Shown: positions 24,735 to 36,491 of the stretch, in pieces
Numbering within the stretch: the stretch's first letter is position 1
How the letters are laid out: each line of letters opens with the position of its first letter
From: Lichenostomus cassidix
Taxonomy: Eukaryota > Chordata > Aves > Passeriformes > Meliphagidae
DNA length: 64,000 bases
Reading direction: 5' to 3'
NCBI GenBank assembly: GCA_008360975.2
Contig: CM039179.1
Location: forward strand, 58,070,666 to 58,134,665
Translations under genes and position numbers: made by a program
Notes under the pieces: model-generated
The model's input: only the letters and a program-made list of their open reading frames with translations
What the model was told of the DNA's origin: nothing
The model's database searches: none

Positions 24735-25027
24735 TCTCTGCAAAGTAGGTCCCATAGCGATAGGACAAGGGGTTGTGGTTTTAAACTAAAAAGTCGAAGA
24801 TTCAGACTAGATATGTAGAAAAAACTTTTACAGTGGGGAAACACTGGAGTAGGCTGTCCAGAGGGGACAGCCCATGTCCCATCCACGGAAACATTTGTGG
24901 TGAGGCTGAATGGAGCTCTGAGCAACCTGATCAAGCTGAAGATGTCCCTGTCCCATGCAGTGTGATGGGGACTAGACTAACAGTTAGAGTCCCGTCTAAA
25001 CCAAACCACTCTATGGTTCTGTGCAAT
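24735..25027 (+). mobile_element. CR1 LINE 3' fragment, forward strand
   Basis: Starts at GCAAAGTAGGTCCCATAGCG and runs through GATAGGACAAGGGGTTGTGG, TTTTAAACTAAAAAGTCGAA, GAAACACTGGAGTAGGCTGT, CATCCACGGAAACATTTGTG, GAGCAACCTGATCAAGCTGA and CCACTCTATGGTTCTGTG. That is the order of the 3' untranslated part of the common avian CR1 group. It differs from the copies at 15.8 and 26.0 kb, which have another tail type, so at least two CR1 subfamilies are present. The frames at 24731-24934 (-) and 24833-25051 (+) are shadows. Confidence 0.9.
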
Positions 25028-25029
25028 GT

Positions 25030-25685
25030 AGCCTGTACTGAAGGATGTTAGACTATGAGACTCTCTTCAGTTACTTAGAATGATCATCAAAGCTATGACC
25101 TAACTCCCCAAAGGGTGAAGATTCCTGCAATAAATATACTTTGGGTCAGGCCCTGCCTGGATGGACATGAAGTGTATTTTAGCTTCTGTAGCATATGAAG
25201 AGAGTGTTTCCATACATGACTGTGTATAATGAGCCCCTACAGTATGTCCACCAACAAATGGATTCAGGTAAAATTCAAACAGCAGATGTATGTCAAAATA
25301 GTGTGCCACTATTAATCTCACATACTTATATGGAAAGATTTAAAATATACTAAACTTTTTGACTTACAAAGTTCTTCATAGAATAGCATTCACAGGAGAT
25401 ATCCAATCTTAAAACTTCAGTTTGTGCCTCCAAGTTAGTCATCAGATTGCAATTAGTGAAATTAGACTCTATTGTGTCCGTAACTGATGCTAATTTATGC
25501 TGCTTTAGAGAATATAAAACCCTGTCACTGATGTTTAATTAGAAGGGAAGGGTAGATAGATGGAGATATTAAAGAATTACTGTGCCATTAACAGAACACA
25601 CATATAGAAGTAAAAAAGACCATCTGCCACATCAGGAAGAAAATCCAGAGGCAACATTTCACTGTTCCCTAAGAATCCTACTGAC
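25030..25685. other. Non-coding sequence, no gene seen
   Basis: Unique-looking DNA between a CR1 copy and a duplicated segment. The reverse-strand frame at 25100-25321 (73 aa) has no recognisable domain. Confidence 0.65.
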
Positions 25686-25687
25686 AA

Positions 25688-25925
25688 CTCCAGAGGCACT
25701 GGTTCTGGAAAATGAATGTCAAGGGGATCACAGCAGGGTAACAACATTGCTGCCTCCACAGCTTTCAGACTTGGGCCATGCATGGGGATGGGGGCCTCAG
25801 CACCAGGGTGCCATTAGGGCTAGGGTTCAGAGAGCCACAGAGCCTAGAGCTCCAGGGACAATGGGGCTGGAAAAGGTACCACAAGGGGATCATGGCAGGG
25901 TTCCAACATTACTATCTTCACACCT
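25688..25925. repeat. Two diverged copies of a ~78-bp segment, 161 bp apart
   Basis: Copy A (25688-25765) and copy B (25849-25925) share CTCCAGRG, CTGGAAAA, CAAGGGGATCA, GCAGGGT and CAACATT in the same order and spacing, with many substitutions between. A simple reading is one tandem duplication of a 161-bp unit followed by divergence, so the sequence between the copies belongs to the first unit. The repeated words also leave + strand frames open (25582-25932 and 25778-25969), which I do not call genes. No named family recognised. Confidence 0.75.
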
Positions 25926-25984
25926 CCTATAGGTCACCAGTGCTGGTGGGATTAGCTGAAGCTATGTGAAGAGAGAGTGAGATT

Positions 25985-26352
25985 ACTTGACTTGTTTACC
26001 ATAGACAGAGACTGAAGGGAGACAATTTTGCAGTCTGCATGTTCCTCACACGGGCAAGTGCCAGGGTAGGAACTGATCTCTCCTCACTAGTGACCAGCAA
26101 GAAAACACAAGTGAATGGCCTGAAGCTGTGTAAGGGGAAATTTAGGGTAAGGACTGATAGGGCACAGGGAGAGGCTCCCCAAGGAAATGATCATGGCACC
26201 CAACCTGCAAGATTTCAAGAAGCATTTGAACAGAGCTTTCAGGCATGTGGCGTCATTCTTGGAGTGACTCTTCACAGGACTAGAAGTTGGACTTTGATGA
26301 ACCTGGTGTGTCCCTTCCTACTCAAGATATTCTTTGATCCTATGATTCTAAA
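25985..26352 (+). mobile_element. CR1 LINE 3' fragment, forward strand
   Basis: Follows the CR1 tail order: GAGACAATTTTGCAGTCTGC, AACTGATCTCTCCTCACTAG, GGCCTGAAGCTGTGTAAGGG, AATTTAGGGTAAGGAC, CTCCCCAAGGAAATGATCAT, TTTCAAGAAGCATTTGAACA, CTTGGAGTGACTCTTCACAG, then TTTGATCCTATGATTCT. This is the same tail type as the copy at 15.8 kb. The 134-aa frame at 26039-26443 is the untranslated tail of the element read by chance. Confidence 0.9.
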
Positions 26353-27244
26353 CAAAACCCAGTGTATTTTTGATGGGTGTTGGGTTTTGCTATTCCCAGG
26401 TATTAGAATCAGAAGACCTGGACTGGAAGTCTTTAGCAGATAATTTGGTTCAGATTTAGACCACTGTTTTCAAAATAATATTTTTATTATTTTGTAGAAA
26501 TAATTTTTGTAGGAATATAGAAATACTTTTGCAGTAGGAAAGTATTTTTATAGAACATAAGGGATATCTTATTACCCAGTTCACTCTCAGGTATATACAT
26601 TTTTATAGGTTGCTAATTAAACAGTTCAGAATTTAGGGAGGTGGGAGTTAATATATATCAATGAGATTTTCTTTCTCTATGAATATCCTGGATTTGCTGT
26701 ATTCTTTGGTTTAAACAAAAACTCCAATTCTGTAAGTTGCAGCAACATTACTTCTGATCTTACATATTTACAATTGTGACTCCTCTTAGATAGCAGCATC
26801 AATTCCTCACAGAGCAACTCCCAATAACTAACTAGATTTGCAATCTAACCAATGTATTTATGTAAGCTGAGAGAGCCAACTGTCTGTAGTCTGACAAATC
26901 ATAAAAGGAACTGTGGCATGCTCTTACATTATAATAAAAAACTTATCTATCAAATAGGAAATTGTAATGCTTGCTGATATTTTCAGCTAAAAGAAACAGT
27001 AGCACACCCCCTTGATCTCACCAGCCATTTTCTCTAAGTACGTGCAAAGCAAAATTATACACCAATCTAAGTACAGAGCAGTTTTCATGTCAAATACTGC
27101 GATCAAGTCTTCTATACATACATACCATCTTTTACAAAATGCCCTTTTGGAAATCACTGATTTTCAGTCAAACAGAGATGTAATCTAAGGGACCTGAAGT
27201 TTGTTACCAGCTGAATGAAATTTTCCAACATATATAAGTGACAC
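26353..27244. other. AT-rich non-coding sequence, no gene seen
   Basis: AT-rich unique-looking DNA. It includes the small hairpin at 26471-26494. No convincing frame and no repeat family. Confidence 0.7.
26471..26494. repeat. Perfect 10-bp inverted repeat with TTTT loop
   Basis: CAAAATAATA at 26471-26480 and TATTATTTTG at 26485-26494 are exact reverse complements with four T's between. Pure A/T content apart from the closing C-G pair makes chance origin plausible. Confidence 0.85.
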
Positions 27245-27270
27245 AAATGCCATTGGAATAAATGGCATTT
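27245..27270. repeat. Perfect 10-bp inverted repeat next to a purine tract
   Basis: AAATGCCATT at 27245-27254 and AATGGCATTT at 27261-27270 are exact reverse complements around a 6-base loop (GGAATA). The hairpin sits about 10 bp before the purine-rich tract. Confidence 0.85.
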
Positions 27271-27274
27271 ATTG

Positions 27275-27396
27275 GAAGGAGAGGAGGGGAAAGGAGGGGA
27301 GGGGGAGAGGTAGGGGAGGAGAAGCAAAAGTGAAGAAGGCAGAGGTGAAGGAAAAGGAGAAAGAATGAACAGAGAAGGAGAAGTCATGCACAGGTT
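27275..27396 (+). repeat. Purine-only (G/A) tract with a G-quadruplex-type core
   Basis: Roughly 120 bp of almost pure A/G on the + strand. At 27286-27316 there are four G-runs of at least four (27286-27289, 27296-27299, 27301-27305, 27313-27316) separated by loops of 6, 1 and 7 bases. This meets the usual rule for an intramolecular G-quadruplex. Long purine/pyrimidine tracts of this kind can also form triplex DNA. The reverse-strand frame at 27154-27483 is a serine/proline/leucine-rich shadow of the tract. Confidence 0.9.
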
Positions 27397-30300
27397 TTCA
27401 CTCTTCTGTCCTGTGAGGACAACAGTCCGATCACCTATTTGGGATTTTAAGCAGTAGATTTCATATCCTGGGCAGCCATTCAATCTTTGTTTTTTGAAAG
27501 AGACATATTCCTGACATCATTTAGGCTGGGTGTGCTGCACTCTTTGAAATGGTGGTCTGTCCATTGCCTGTGGAATTATTCTGCATGGCTAGTTTGCCGT
27601 TGGCTGGCTAGCAACATAAGCCGTGAATTGTTCTTTACTTTAAAAATTCATTATACATATCTCAAGAAAGGATATCTTATCTCTGCCTTGTTTCTAGGCA
27701 GAAAGTGTTGAAATGTTCGATACCGTAGGTGAGTATTTTGGGGTTTGCTTTTGGTTTTTGATCCTGACTTTAATCAGCAGGACAGTGCACCTAGTACACA
27801 CCCAGCTCTATGGGTATGTGTGTGCTCTCTGAGTGACTTTATTCTAATGCTTCTGAAGCCAGTTGAAGGAAAAAGCAAACACTGAAAAATTAAAGAAACA
27901 TGGAATTCGATATTGGGCTGTATCAGGGCTGAGCTGGCACTAAAAGACTCCAACAACTAGTTCATACCAAGCACTGTGCTGTCCTACAGAAGGAATCTCA
28001 GGAAATATACAGCTGTCATGAAGTCTCGTTCATCATCCCTAGTCTCTAGAAATGGAGAAGGTCTGAAACTGTCCATAAGCACAGTGTTTACCATAACTGT
28101 CCACTGAAGCCACGCACAGCCAAAGTGTGCTCTGAGTTGCCTGCATATGTGCTCGGAGTTTGGATTGTGCAGCTGGTTATATTTGAAGGAAAACAATATT
28201 GTATAAATGCCTAAATTCTAAATGAGCATTTTATCTACTCTTGCAAAATAAATTTGATTTGCATTCAATTAATGACACAAGTGTGCTTCACTGAAAAGTA
28301 TCCTAATCCAGTAAGTGTTGTGCTATCTTCCATAAAAATAAAATAAACACATTTTCCTTGAGATGCTGAAGTAATAAAAAAGCAGCATATTTTCCAGTCA
28401 AATAATTCAAGTCTTTTAGGTCTTTTCTTGTCTCCCATGAGGTCTCTGCTACTTTATCAAAAGAAAGAACAGAGAGAAAAAACAACTCAGAGAAAAAGAA
28501 GAAAAGAATCATTGCTTACCAGCTTAGCAATTATAAAGCAAAGGAAGAGAAAAGAGAGCATCAGATAAATTTTCTTATTGCTAACAGTAGCAAAAATCCC
28601 TGGAGGAAAGGATTTTAATGCCATGCCTAGAAGAGGAAAAAAGCCTGAGCCAGCAGGTTGGTATTACAATACTTTTTAAGGTTTCCCTAAGGATGCTAAG
28701 GAAGAGAATATATATATATATATATGTAGTGGTGGTGAAGAATGCCTAGACTTTGATCTAATGCAAATTCCAGTCCAAGTTAACTAGTTAAATCTCCTCA
28801 GATACTTTCATCCTGGAAACTTCCTGAATACAGGTGTGCAAGGTTAAAATATAGAAAAATACAGAACAATACATATCACACAAAAAGATTGTCCCATCAG
28901 GAGCTTTAGGAAGCCCTTGTGTTTCCAGAAGTTAAGCCTCTCCTCTGACCCCAGGTGCTAAAGGTGGAAGGAAACACTATGAGCCCTTTTTTGAATAGTG
29001 TAATCTGCTTTCTGGTACATTTTGACAATTCCATGTTCCATTTGAAAAAAAAGTAAAGCAAACTGCCCCTTAATACATGGTACATAAATTGCAAAATGGC
29101 AACATCTATCACCTTAGTGCAAACAAAAATGCTATGAATATTGCCAGAGAAAATTTATGGTAGACAAACTGTATTACCTCACAGCAGAACGTCAAATTAC
29201 TTAATCCTCAAAGTCTATTTCTCTTCCTTGGTTATAAAAAGATAATCATTTAATGAAACATTCTGGTTCTGTTTCATAATAATTGAAGTGCAATGTTTTT
29301 CAAATGTAGGGGCCAGAGGTTAGGCTTGTCTGGAAATTTGACTCCTCAGGTTTAAATACTCAGCATGCCAGATGTCAAGGATAATAACCCCACAGTAAAG
29401 GCATTAACAATTAGAAATTTGCAGCTCTGGAGTACATCAAGATTAAATCAAAAGCTAGTTTCTCAAATACTTTTGGGATGGGATGAGAAAAAGAAGCAGC
29501 AGTCTGCAAGAAAGGAAGAAAACCTGTGAAGTTTAGCTACCCAGTTGAATTTTAGAGATGTAGAAAGTATTAAATACACTGAAAGGCTTTATAGGACATT
29601 AGAGGATTATTTAGGTGCTTGCTTCCTGATGACAACATTGGTTATGACACTGAATCATTATAGATATATCGATGCAATAATATCACAAGATTGCCTGATA
29701 AACACTGCAGAAATAATGTTTATGCTGTCGGATGCTGTGCAAGCACCTTTTGGGTTAGCTAGAAATTAAAGCAAACTCCACAAAATACACGCTCTTGAAG
29801 AAATTCTGGTGGAGATAAGCAACGTTAAGATAAAGGAAATGAAAGATTCTGATTTAAGTTCAGAGGACAAACAAGCACATCCATACATAAACACAAGTAG
29901 GCATGCAGTCACGCTCAAGAGACTTAATAGATGAAAGATGGAGGAGGGAAAATAGAAAGCTGCAGTTCAGTGGAGATCCTTAATTGATTAGAATGCCCAC
30001 AGCAGTAAGAGACAACTGGAGGAATCAATTAAATATTACAGATGAGTTATGGCAAGCATAAAACTCTTAAATAATCAAGTGAAGGCAAAAAAAATAGATT
30101 AGTAAAAAAACCCAAGAAAATAAGATATGCTAAAGGTCTCCTTTTTGTGTCATGTACAGTCAAATGTTTTCTTTCTCCACATTTGCATTTCTTGTGTTTA
30201 ATACTTTCTTCATGGAAATTAAAAGAACATATTAAAATAACTGAGAATATTCTATGTGATTGTCAAGTTGAAGTGTGTTATGAAGGGGTGTACCATGTCT

Positions 30301-30690
30301 TTGGCTCAGTCTGCTGGTCATGAGAGCAGGAAAACTTTTCAATTGAAATGTGGTTTAAAAATTTGCATAATAAGATTCACTATCACCCCCTCACACAGAA
30401 GCCATAAATTTCTTCAAGCTGGCTATAAGTTATCCTAACACAGTTACACAATAACCACTGATGTTTTGGCTAGAAGTAACTTGTTGCAAGCTTTAATAAA
30501 CTCTCATGAATTCCCAAAGGGACTGGCAGGCATTTGAAACTGAGATAGAGGCTCAGGGGAGGTTGTAGGCAAGCTGTTTAGAGACATTGTACACACCAGG
30601 TAATTTCATCATGCTGCAAAAGACTTCTTAGGGCTTGTGGAAGCCTATTTTAAAGAATATTGGTTTACATAAACTGCTGTTTGGGTTTAA
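27397..30690. other. AT-rich non-coding sequence, no gene seen
   Basis: Unique-looking AT-rich DNA. Features inside are an (AT)9 run at 28708-28725 and several frames of 60-75 codons on both strands (27487-27711 +, 28303-28512 -, 29545-29769 +) with no recognised domain. The part at 29270-29470 is a weak candidate for a conserved non-coding element on texture alone. Confidence 0.65.
28708..28725. repeat. (AT)9 microsatellite
   Basis: Uninterrupted alternating A and T for 18 bases. Confidence 0.95.
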
Positions 30691-30694
30691 CAAA

Positions 30695-30740
30695 ATCTTA
30701 GAATGTTTTGGATTGGAAGGGATTTCAGAAGTAAAACACA
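30695..30740 (-). mobile_element. Probable CR1 tail remnant, reverse strand
   Basis: AGAATGTTTTGGATTGGAAG followed by GGATTTCAGAAG resembles the reverse complement of the last 40 bases of a CR1 element (AGAATGGTTTGGGTTGGAAG-like). Too short for certainty and nothing of the body follows. Confidence 0.5.
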
Positions 30741-31545
30741 ACAAACGCAGGAATATATGTACAGTTATATTGACTCTATTATAATACAATAATTAAATAG
30801 TTTAACCTGCAATATGTGCAGCAGATTTTGACTTCACTTATCACAGAGCATTTCAAATGCCACAGTGAAATTTTGAGACACTTCCCCTTACATAGTGCAA
30901 TAACTTACATTCATATATAATTTTGGGGTTTTTTGTACCTTAGAGGATTGAAGAGCACCTTAGAAATCACCTTCAGCTTTCTGTGAGAATTTACTTGTCT
31001 GAAGAGAATATTTAAAAACGTTTTTAATATCATCACATAGCTGTTTAATCATTAGCTGCAGTAAATCTGTATATATCTTCTGTTTACAAAGAAGGACACT
31101 ACCAAAGACAACACAGTCACACTGATCTTGATTTGTGTGAAGGTTCACCTCATTTCCAGTAATTTTGTATGAACACAAATTAAGGAGAAAGTAATTTTCA
31201 AGTCTGTGAAAGAAACCCTTAAATTGCACACACATCATTTCTCAGGATGAAGGTCAAATGCACCACCTGAATACTGACCTCCAATCTTAATGTATTAACA
31301 TCTTTTTGTAGAATTTCAGCTGTCATTTTACAAAAGCAATTGCCTTATACTGCAAGGTAAGTATGAAACTTTGCCCTTTTAATTTTGTGACTGTTTTTAT
31401 GCTGCTGTCTGAGAGTTGACAAAATAAGAATTAAATATTATTTATAATTTACTACTCCTTTGTGCACACAAGCACATGCACCATATAAACACGCACAGTA
31501 GTCTATATATTTTGATCATTTGAAAATATATAAGTGGGGAAAAAA
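30741..31545. other. AT-rich non-coding sequence, no gene seen
   Basis: Unique-looking DNA. The reverse-strand 92-aa frame at 30960-31238 is isolated and shows no recognised domain. Confidence 0.65.
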
Positions 31546-31549
31546 AAAT

Positions 31550-31747
31550 CACTGTGAGGGCAATCAAATACTGGAACAAGCTGCCTGGAAAAGTGGTCGT
31601 AGGAACATTTTCCTCAGACCAATAAAACAGGAATGGGTCCTGTTCAACCAAGCTTAGCTGAACCTGCTACCTGCTTTGGAACAAGGGTGAGTGTGGAATA
31701 ACTCTGTTGGTCCTTTCCAAACTAAATGTTTCTGTAATTCTATGGTT
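31550..31747 (+). mobile_element. CR1 LINE 3' fragment, forward strand
   Basis: AATACTGGAACAAGCTGCCT, then GGAAAAGTGGTCGTAGGAAC, GTTGGTCCTTTCCAAACTAA and TTCTGTAATTCTATGG are the recognisable marks of a CR1 tail in forward orientation. About 200 bp remains, with an eroded middle part. Confidence 0.8.
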
Positions 31748-32804
31748 ATGTAAATCATAAATCCTATTTACTATGACAATCTCCTCCAGACTGGGAAAAA
31801 AACCCCAAACTGTTTTAAAAATTCATTCTTCTGAAATCCTTCAAAAAGATCTAGCTGAAGGAAAAGGCTGCTTTCCAAGTGATTTTTCAGATGTGACTCT
31901 CCAGGTGTGATTTCTTCCAAGTGCTGAAATAGTACTACAAAGAAAAGTTGTAACCCTTTTAAGAGTGAGAACCATGAATTATATATGTATACTGTCCTCA
32001 GCAAGATCTTGTGAACAGTTGTCAATATCTTACATAAGTCTTTTTCAGACAGGCATTATGGTCTTTCATAACCTGTCACTGTAATTATTTACCTGTCCCT
32101 TTGTAACTAGTTGCTCGCACCTTCATGACCCAAACAACTTTCTCCCTTGTACAAGACTCAGTAAAAACCTGAAAAAACCCCAAACCTGCTCTATTGTCTA
32201 TACTTCTAACTCACAGCAGCACTGTTCACACAAAAATGTAGGAAAAGATGACTGCTTTCATGGATTTATGTCCTCATCTCAGTGCGAATACATTTTCATG
32301 ATAACCAATAAATTCAGTAAACTCAGGCTTTTCCAGCCACTGAAGAAACTGTTGATCCAACAGTTTTCTGAGGCTTTTTTTGGGGAGAACCCAGATATTA
32401 AGGAGAAGAAGGAAGCCATAAAGAAAGAAGATGCTAGAACTAGTGGAGCATAATTAATAGGTTATTGTATTCTGACTGCATTTTACCCAGCCTGCAGAAA
32501 AATGGCAATGATATGTATGTACTTAAAAATGGACTAGTGTGAAAAGATTCCCAGAATACCCTCATCTCTCTGTGGTACCAAAACATCACTTAATCTCCAG
32601 TGAAAATATTGCATCATGGTAGAAATGTTCATATTGCTGCTCTAGTGAGTGAAGGAAGAAAGAACATATGGCAATGAATTATTGTAAGGTTCTTCAATAC
32701 AGACTTAAATAGGAAATATGGTTTCTATTGGAAACTAATATTCCTTGTTCCAGTCAATCCTACCGTGTACCTATTAGCACCACGAAACACCTAGGAAGTT
32801 TAAT
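31748..32804. other. Non-coding sequence, no gene seen
   Basis: Unique-looking DNA with an 84-aa reverse-strand frame (31771-32025) and a 61-aa forward frame (32268-32453). The latter ends in a lysine/glutamate-rich stretch caused by AAG/GAA-rich DNA. No recognised domains. Confidence 0.65.
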
Positions 32805-32845
32805 TACATGTATATGCACACACACACAAATATATATATGGCATA
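32805..32845 (+). repeat. Short CA/TA-rich simple repeat
   Basis: An alternating ACACACAC run passes directly into ATATATAT. Confidence 0.8.
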
Positions 32846-32885
32846 TATTCCTAACCACAAATTTTGTAGAAATTGGTGTGGAACT

Positions 32886-32907
32886 AAAAAAAAAAAAAAA
32901 AAAAAAA
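32886..32907 (+). repeat. Poly(A) run, 22 bases
   Basis: Uninterrupted A's. Bird CR1 elements do not leave poly(A) tails, so a run this long is more likely a simple repeat than the end of a retrocopy. I saw no recognisable mRNA-derived sequence just before it. Confidence 0.95.
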
Positions 32908-32919
32908 GGTCAAAGGTCA
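32907..32919 (+). promoter_or_regulatory. Perfect DR1 nuclear-receptor motif
   Basis: AGGTCAAAGGTCA is the exact direct repeat of AGGTCA with one base between. This DR1 arrangement is bound by HNF4 and COUP-TF proteins and by PPAR-RXR or RXR-RXR pairs. It lies directly after the poly(A) run and is followed by a further AAGTTA. A perfect 13-mer still occurs by chance in a large genome, so function is unproven. Confidence 0.6.
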
Positions 32920-35885
32920 AAGTTACTAGCCATAATATAAGCATACTCATAGATATGAAGTCAATAGGACTATATACACACATACATGGTTAGAGACACA
33001 TGATTTGCCTCCTTGATAAGCAAAGAATGGAGTAAATAGCAAAAGGCGCTCACAAATTGGATACCAATAAACTAGGAAAGGCTAATCCACTGGACTCTTA
33101 TTGTAAATTTGCAGGTTATAAACTGTCTGCAAGGGATTCCTCTTACTTAACTAAGTGCATTGAAATTAAATAGCTTCTGTGTAAAGAACTGTAATTTCAG
33201 TCTGTCATCATAGCGGTCAGTAACCGCTCATTAATTTTGGGTTGAATCCAGACACCAAAAAAAAGTCAAAGCTGTGTTTCTAAGATATTGCAGCTATTGT
33301 CAAAGACTATATATGGGAAGAGGGAGCAAAAGTATCTGCTTATACCAAATGCCAGTTTTACCGTCCTTGAAGGGTACTAAAGAAAGTGTGATATTATCCA
33401 CATTACCTCACTCTTTTTCTTTTGATCTCTTTCTATCGACACATCCAAACATATAAACAAGAAGGATATAAAGAAAAAGATGCATATTTAGTTTCCATTT
33501 TCTTGTCTTCAAAGCTTTCCAAGAAAAAAAAAACCAACAACCCTGTTACATTTCATTTTATTTTCAATCTTTTCCTCAGCTGGGTAGCTGGGATTCTTGC
33601 TCATGCAATGAACAGCAATACAAATTCCACTTCATACTGATACTCTTTTTCTGGTAAAATTTCCCAGTTTCCTGAATTTCTGGTGTGTTCAAACAGCCTA
33701 CTGTTAGGATTGTCTTATTATGTATAGGAAGAAATGATCCCTCATTTGCTGGAGAGATCAAAATAAAATCATTTGGTGACATTTGAATCTGTTAATTTAT
33801 GGGGGGGCATGGATAATTTAATTTTAATACACAAGCATTTACATACCTTCCTATACTTGCACAAAAAATTGTCAAAACCCACTGCATCTCGTAAAAGTAG
33901 AAATAAACCTTTAACTTCACAAAGAAATCTTTGAACATCCTGTAGAGAAAATGCACTAAACCTCACAATTCAGATTAATCAGTTTGTCATTTCTGCAGGC
34001 TCATGAACATGGTGAAAATGTGTATCTTTTCCATGCAATATTGTGGGGTGGTGTTCATTTGGGTCTTTTTTCCCTTCAGAAAAGAAACCAAATAAAATTA
34101 GTAATAAAAGAAAACAGACGAAACAGAAATATATTAAAACCCCAAATATTTATACAACAGTGACTACAGAATCCTCAAAACCAGAAAGATTATTTCAACT
34201 AGTACATTCCTTCTGGTCTAAGTAATATCACTGATTTGGAAGACTTTTGAATTTGCCCACATTAGTGCTGTAGGCATTGCCATCCTAGTTTAGAAGTCGT
34301 AAATCATGAATTCTGGGCTTTCCTCTGTACTTTTAACTATTTTAATTACCTTTCATAAATAGTTAGAATTCTGCATTTCATGGAAAAGAACACAGGAATC
34401 TAGGAAAAGAGGTTGTACTTAAAACTAGAAAACACACCTGGGTTTTCCCCTTAAAAACACCCAGCAGCCTACTTTCCTTGGCATTTAGCTGCAGACAATC
34501 CCAATAATGAGCACATTTACCTTCAAACCCAGGCAAGATGCTGTTCACATCAATATTGTATATATATACTTCTGTGCTTTAGTTGTCCATTATAAAATAA
34601 AGGGAATAATATTTGGGTTTTTTCATAGGGGATTCTTGAAGATACAGATTTAAGATAGTGAGACAGTTAGATCTTTAGAGAGCTCAAATAGCGAGCAGCA
34701 ACACACTACTAACTACAAATTTAATCCATTAGAGTGCCTCTTTTCATCTTACCTAGTCTGATTATCTCGTGAAGTCACACTTCTTTTACCTCCCATCCCT
34801 CGTATGCCTTTAAATTCTTCTAATGATTTTTTTCTCATGTTAAATTGGAATGATAGCAATAACAGTAAGAGAGTATTAATTATGTCAGTTTCCTCCTAAG
34901 TAAATCCAAGATGTCTGCTACAAACTGTTGTGATTAAAAGGGGTTTTAGATGTCAGAGCTTTGGAAGCAAGCCTAAAGAACTTGAACTTGATGATGTTTC
35001 CATGAGGAAATTGCTCAAGACAAGCTAGAGCAGAGCTCTTGGTGAAATATTTCAGGCCACGTGTGTGGATTGAGCTATGAGGCTGCCACAGTCATGATTC
35101 ATTGGAGTTTTTGAAAGTAACCACTACTTCCAGAGTTTGCAGCTCTACCCTCCAGATAAGCTAAGCTGGTTACCAGGAGTTCAATGTGTGATAATACTGA
35201 GAGGGAAGAAATGTAGGTATGCCTTCTTCTGGGAGATAATTCCCTGTATATTCAGTGAATGGGGATGTGTGTGTTTGTGTGCGCCCCAAGCTAAAAAGCG
35301 TAACAAAAATTATTTTCCAAGTTTTGGAAGAACATATTCTAGATTAAAAAAGTCATGTAGTGCACACCATTAACAAACCTTTCCTTTCTCTCTTTTTTTT
35401 TTAATTTTCTTTTTTGCCTACTGTTTTTATAGTAATCAACTGGGAATGCAAGTTCTGACTAAAGAAGAAAAAGATGTCAAGGTCTGTAAGAGACAGCTTT
35501 TTCAAAGCTCTGAGTGGTACTGTAAGTGACTTGCTCCCTTTCTGTTTTCTAAATAACCTAATTACTACTCCCAAATCATAGCAGGAATACAATTCTTTTG
35601 CTTGTCTGAATTTATAAATCCCTCATACATGAGCTCAAAATTTATGGTAAGAATTAGGTGATATGAAACTTTGTTCTTGTCTCTTGACAATACTTTCCAG
35701 AATACTTTCCATCAGCTAGTATTCATGACTGTATGGTTTCAACCTACCAAAAAAATTTGGTAAACTTAGTCATTGACAGAAACAACAGAGTTTAGCTTTT
35801 GCAGAGAGAAGATACATTGCATTCCATACTTCCCAGATACATTGCATCAATCTGTTTTCACTGTACTCTTAAAAGGCCACTAAAA
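32920..35885. other. AT-rich non-coding sequence, no gene seen
   Basis: Unique-looking DNA. Frames of 60-78 codons on both strands (33274-33456 +, 33422-33640 +, 33769-33966 -, 35137-35373 +) show no recognised domain. No repeat family detected until the CR1 copy near 35.9 kb. Confidence 0.65.
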
Positions 35886-35887
35886 GG

Positions 35888-36133
35888 TCATTCCTTCAGG
35901 ACAAGAGGCCATGAGCACAAGATGCAAAATTTCATCTGAACAGAAGAAAATGCCTTTTTACTGTGAGAGTGACTGAGCACTGTCAGAGAGGTTGTGGAAT
36001 CTTCTTGGAGACATTCCAAACCCTACTGGAAATGCTTCTGCACAGCCTGCCCTAGGTGACCCTGCCTGAGCAGGAAGACTGGACTGGATGGTTTCCACAG
36101 GTAGCTTCAAACCTCAGCTGTTCTGTAATTCTT
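35888..36133 (+). mobile_element. CR1 LINE 3' fragment, forward strand
   Basis: Reads through the CR1 3' region: GGACAAGAGGCCATGAGCAC, ATTTCATCTGAACAGAAGAA, GAGTGACTGAGCACTGTCAG, AGAGGTTGTGGAATCTTCTT, GTGACCCTGCCTGAGCAGGA, GACTGGACTGGATGG, and TTCTGTAATTCT. It has the GTGACCCTGC-type tail also seen at 60.7 kb. It is 5' truncated and eroded. Confidence 0.88.
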
Positions 36134-36485
36134 GGGAAATCTTCAGAGGTTTACTAACCATTATATAATATCAATGTGTAGCTGGAAAAATAGCTCCTTC
36201 TGGAGAAACAACAGCCTAGCAGAATACTTATCACAGATTTAACTCTTAAAGGCAATGTACTTGTCCTCTGCTTTTGAGAAGCTGTAATGGACACCACTCC
36301 CTTCAAATTATCTCTACCCCTCTGTGGACGTAACATTATTAGGCTCTTAGGTGTCACTCCAAATATTTGCATTTAGTACAATCTGAGCAGCTCCCTCATC
36401 TGGACAATGTGCATGTGGCTACTTAACTGCATGTTTAAAAGTGCTCTAAGACTTGTGGATAAAAAGCACATGGAAAAGGGAGATA
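36134..36485. other. Non-coding sequence between a CR1 copy and an LTR
   Basis: Unique-looking DNA. The reverse-strand frame 36154-36372 shows no domain. Confidence 0.6.
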
Positions 36486-36491
36486 CCTTTC

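Noticed and set aside
25816..25832. Interstitial telomere-like sequence (GGGCTAGGGTT)
   Set aside because: There is only one imperfect unit pair; it lies within the 161-bp duplication and no TTAGGG array follows.
26039..26443. 134-codon forward frame
   Set aside because: It is the untranslated 3' tail of a CR1 copy read by chance.
32886..32907. Poly(A) tail of a processed pseudogene
   Set aside because: No mRNA-like sequence or AATAAA was recognised before it, and no flanking target duplication was found. Retrocopies with poly(A) are rare in birds because CR1 does not use poly(A) tails.
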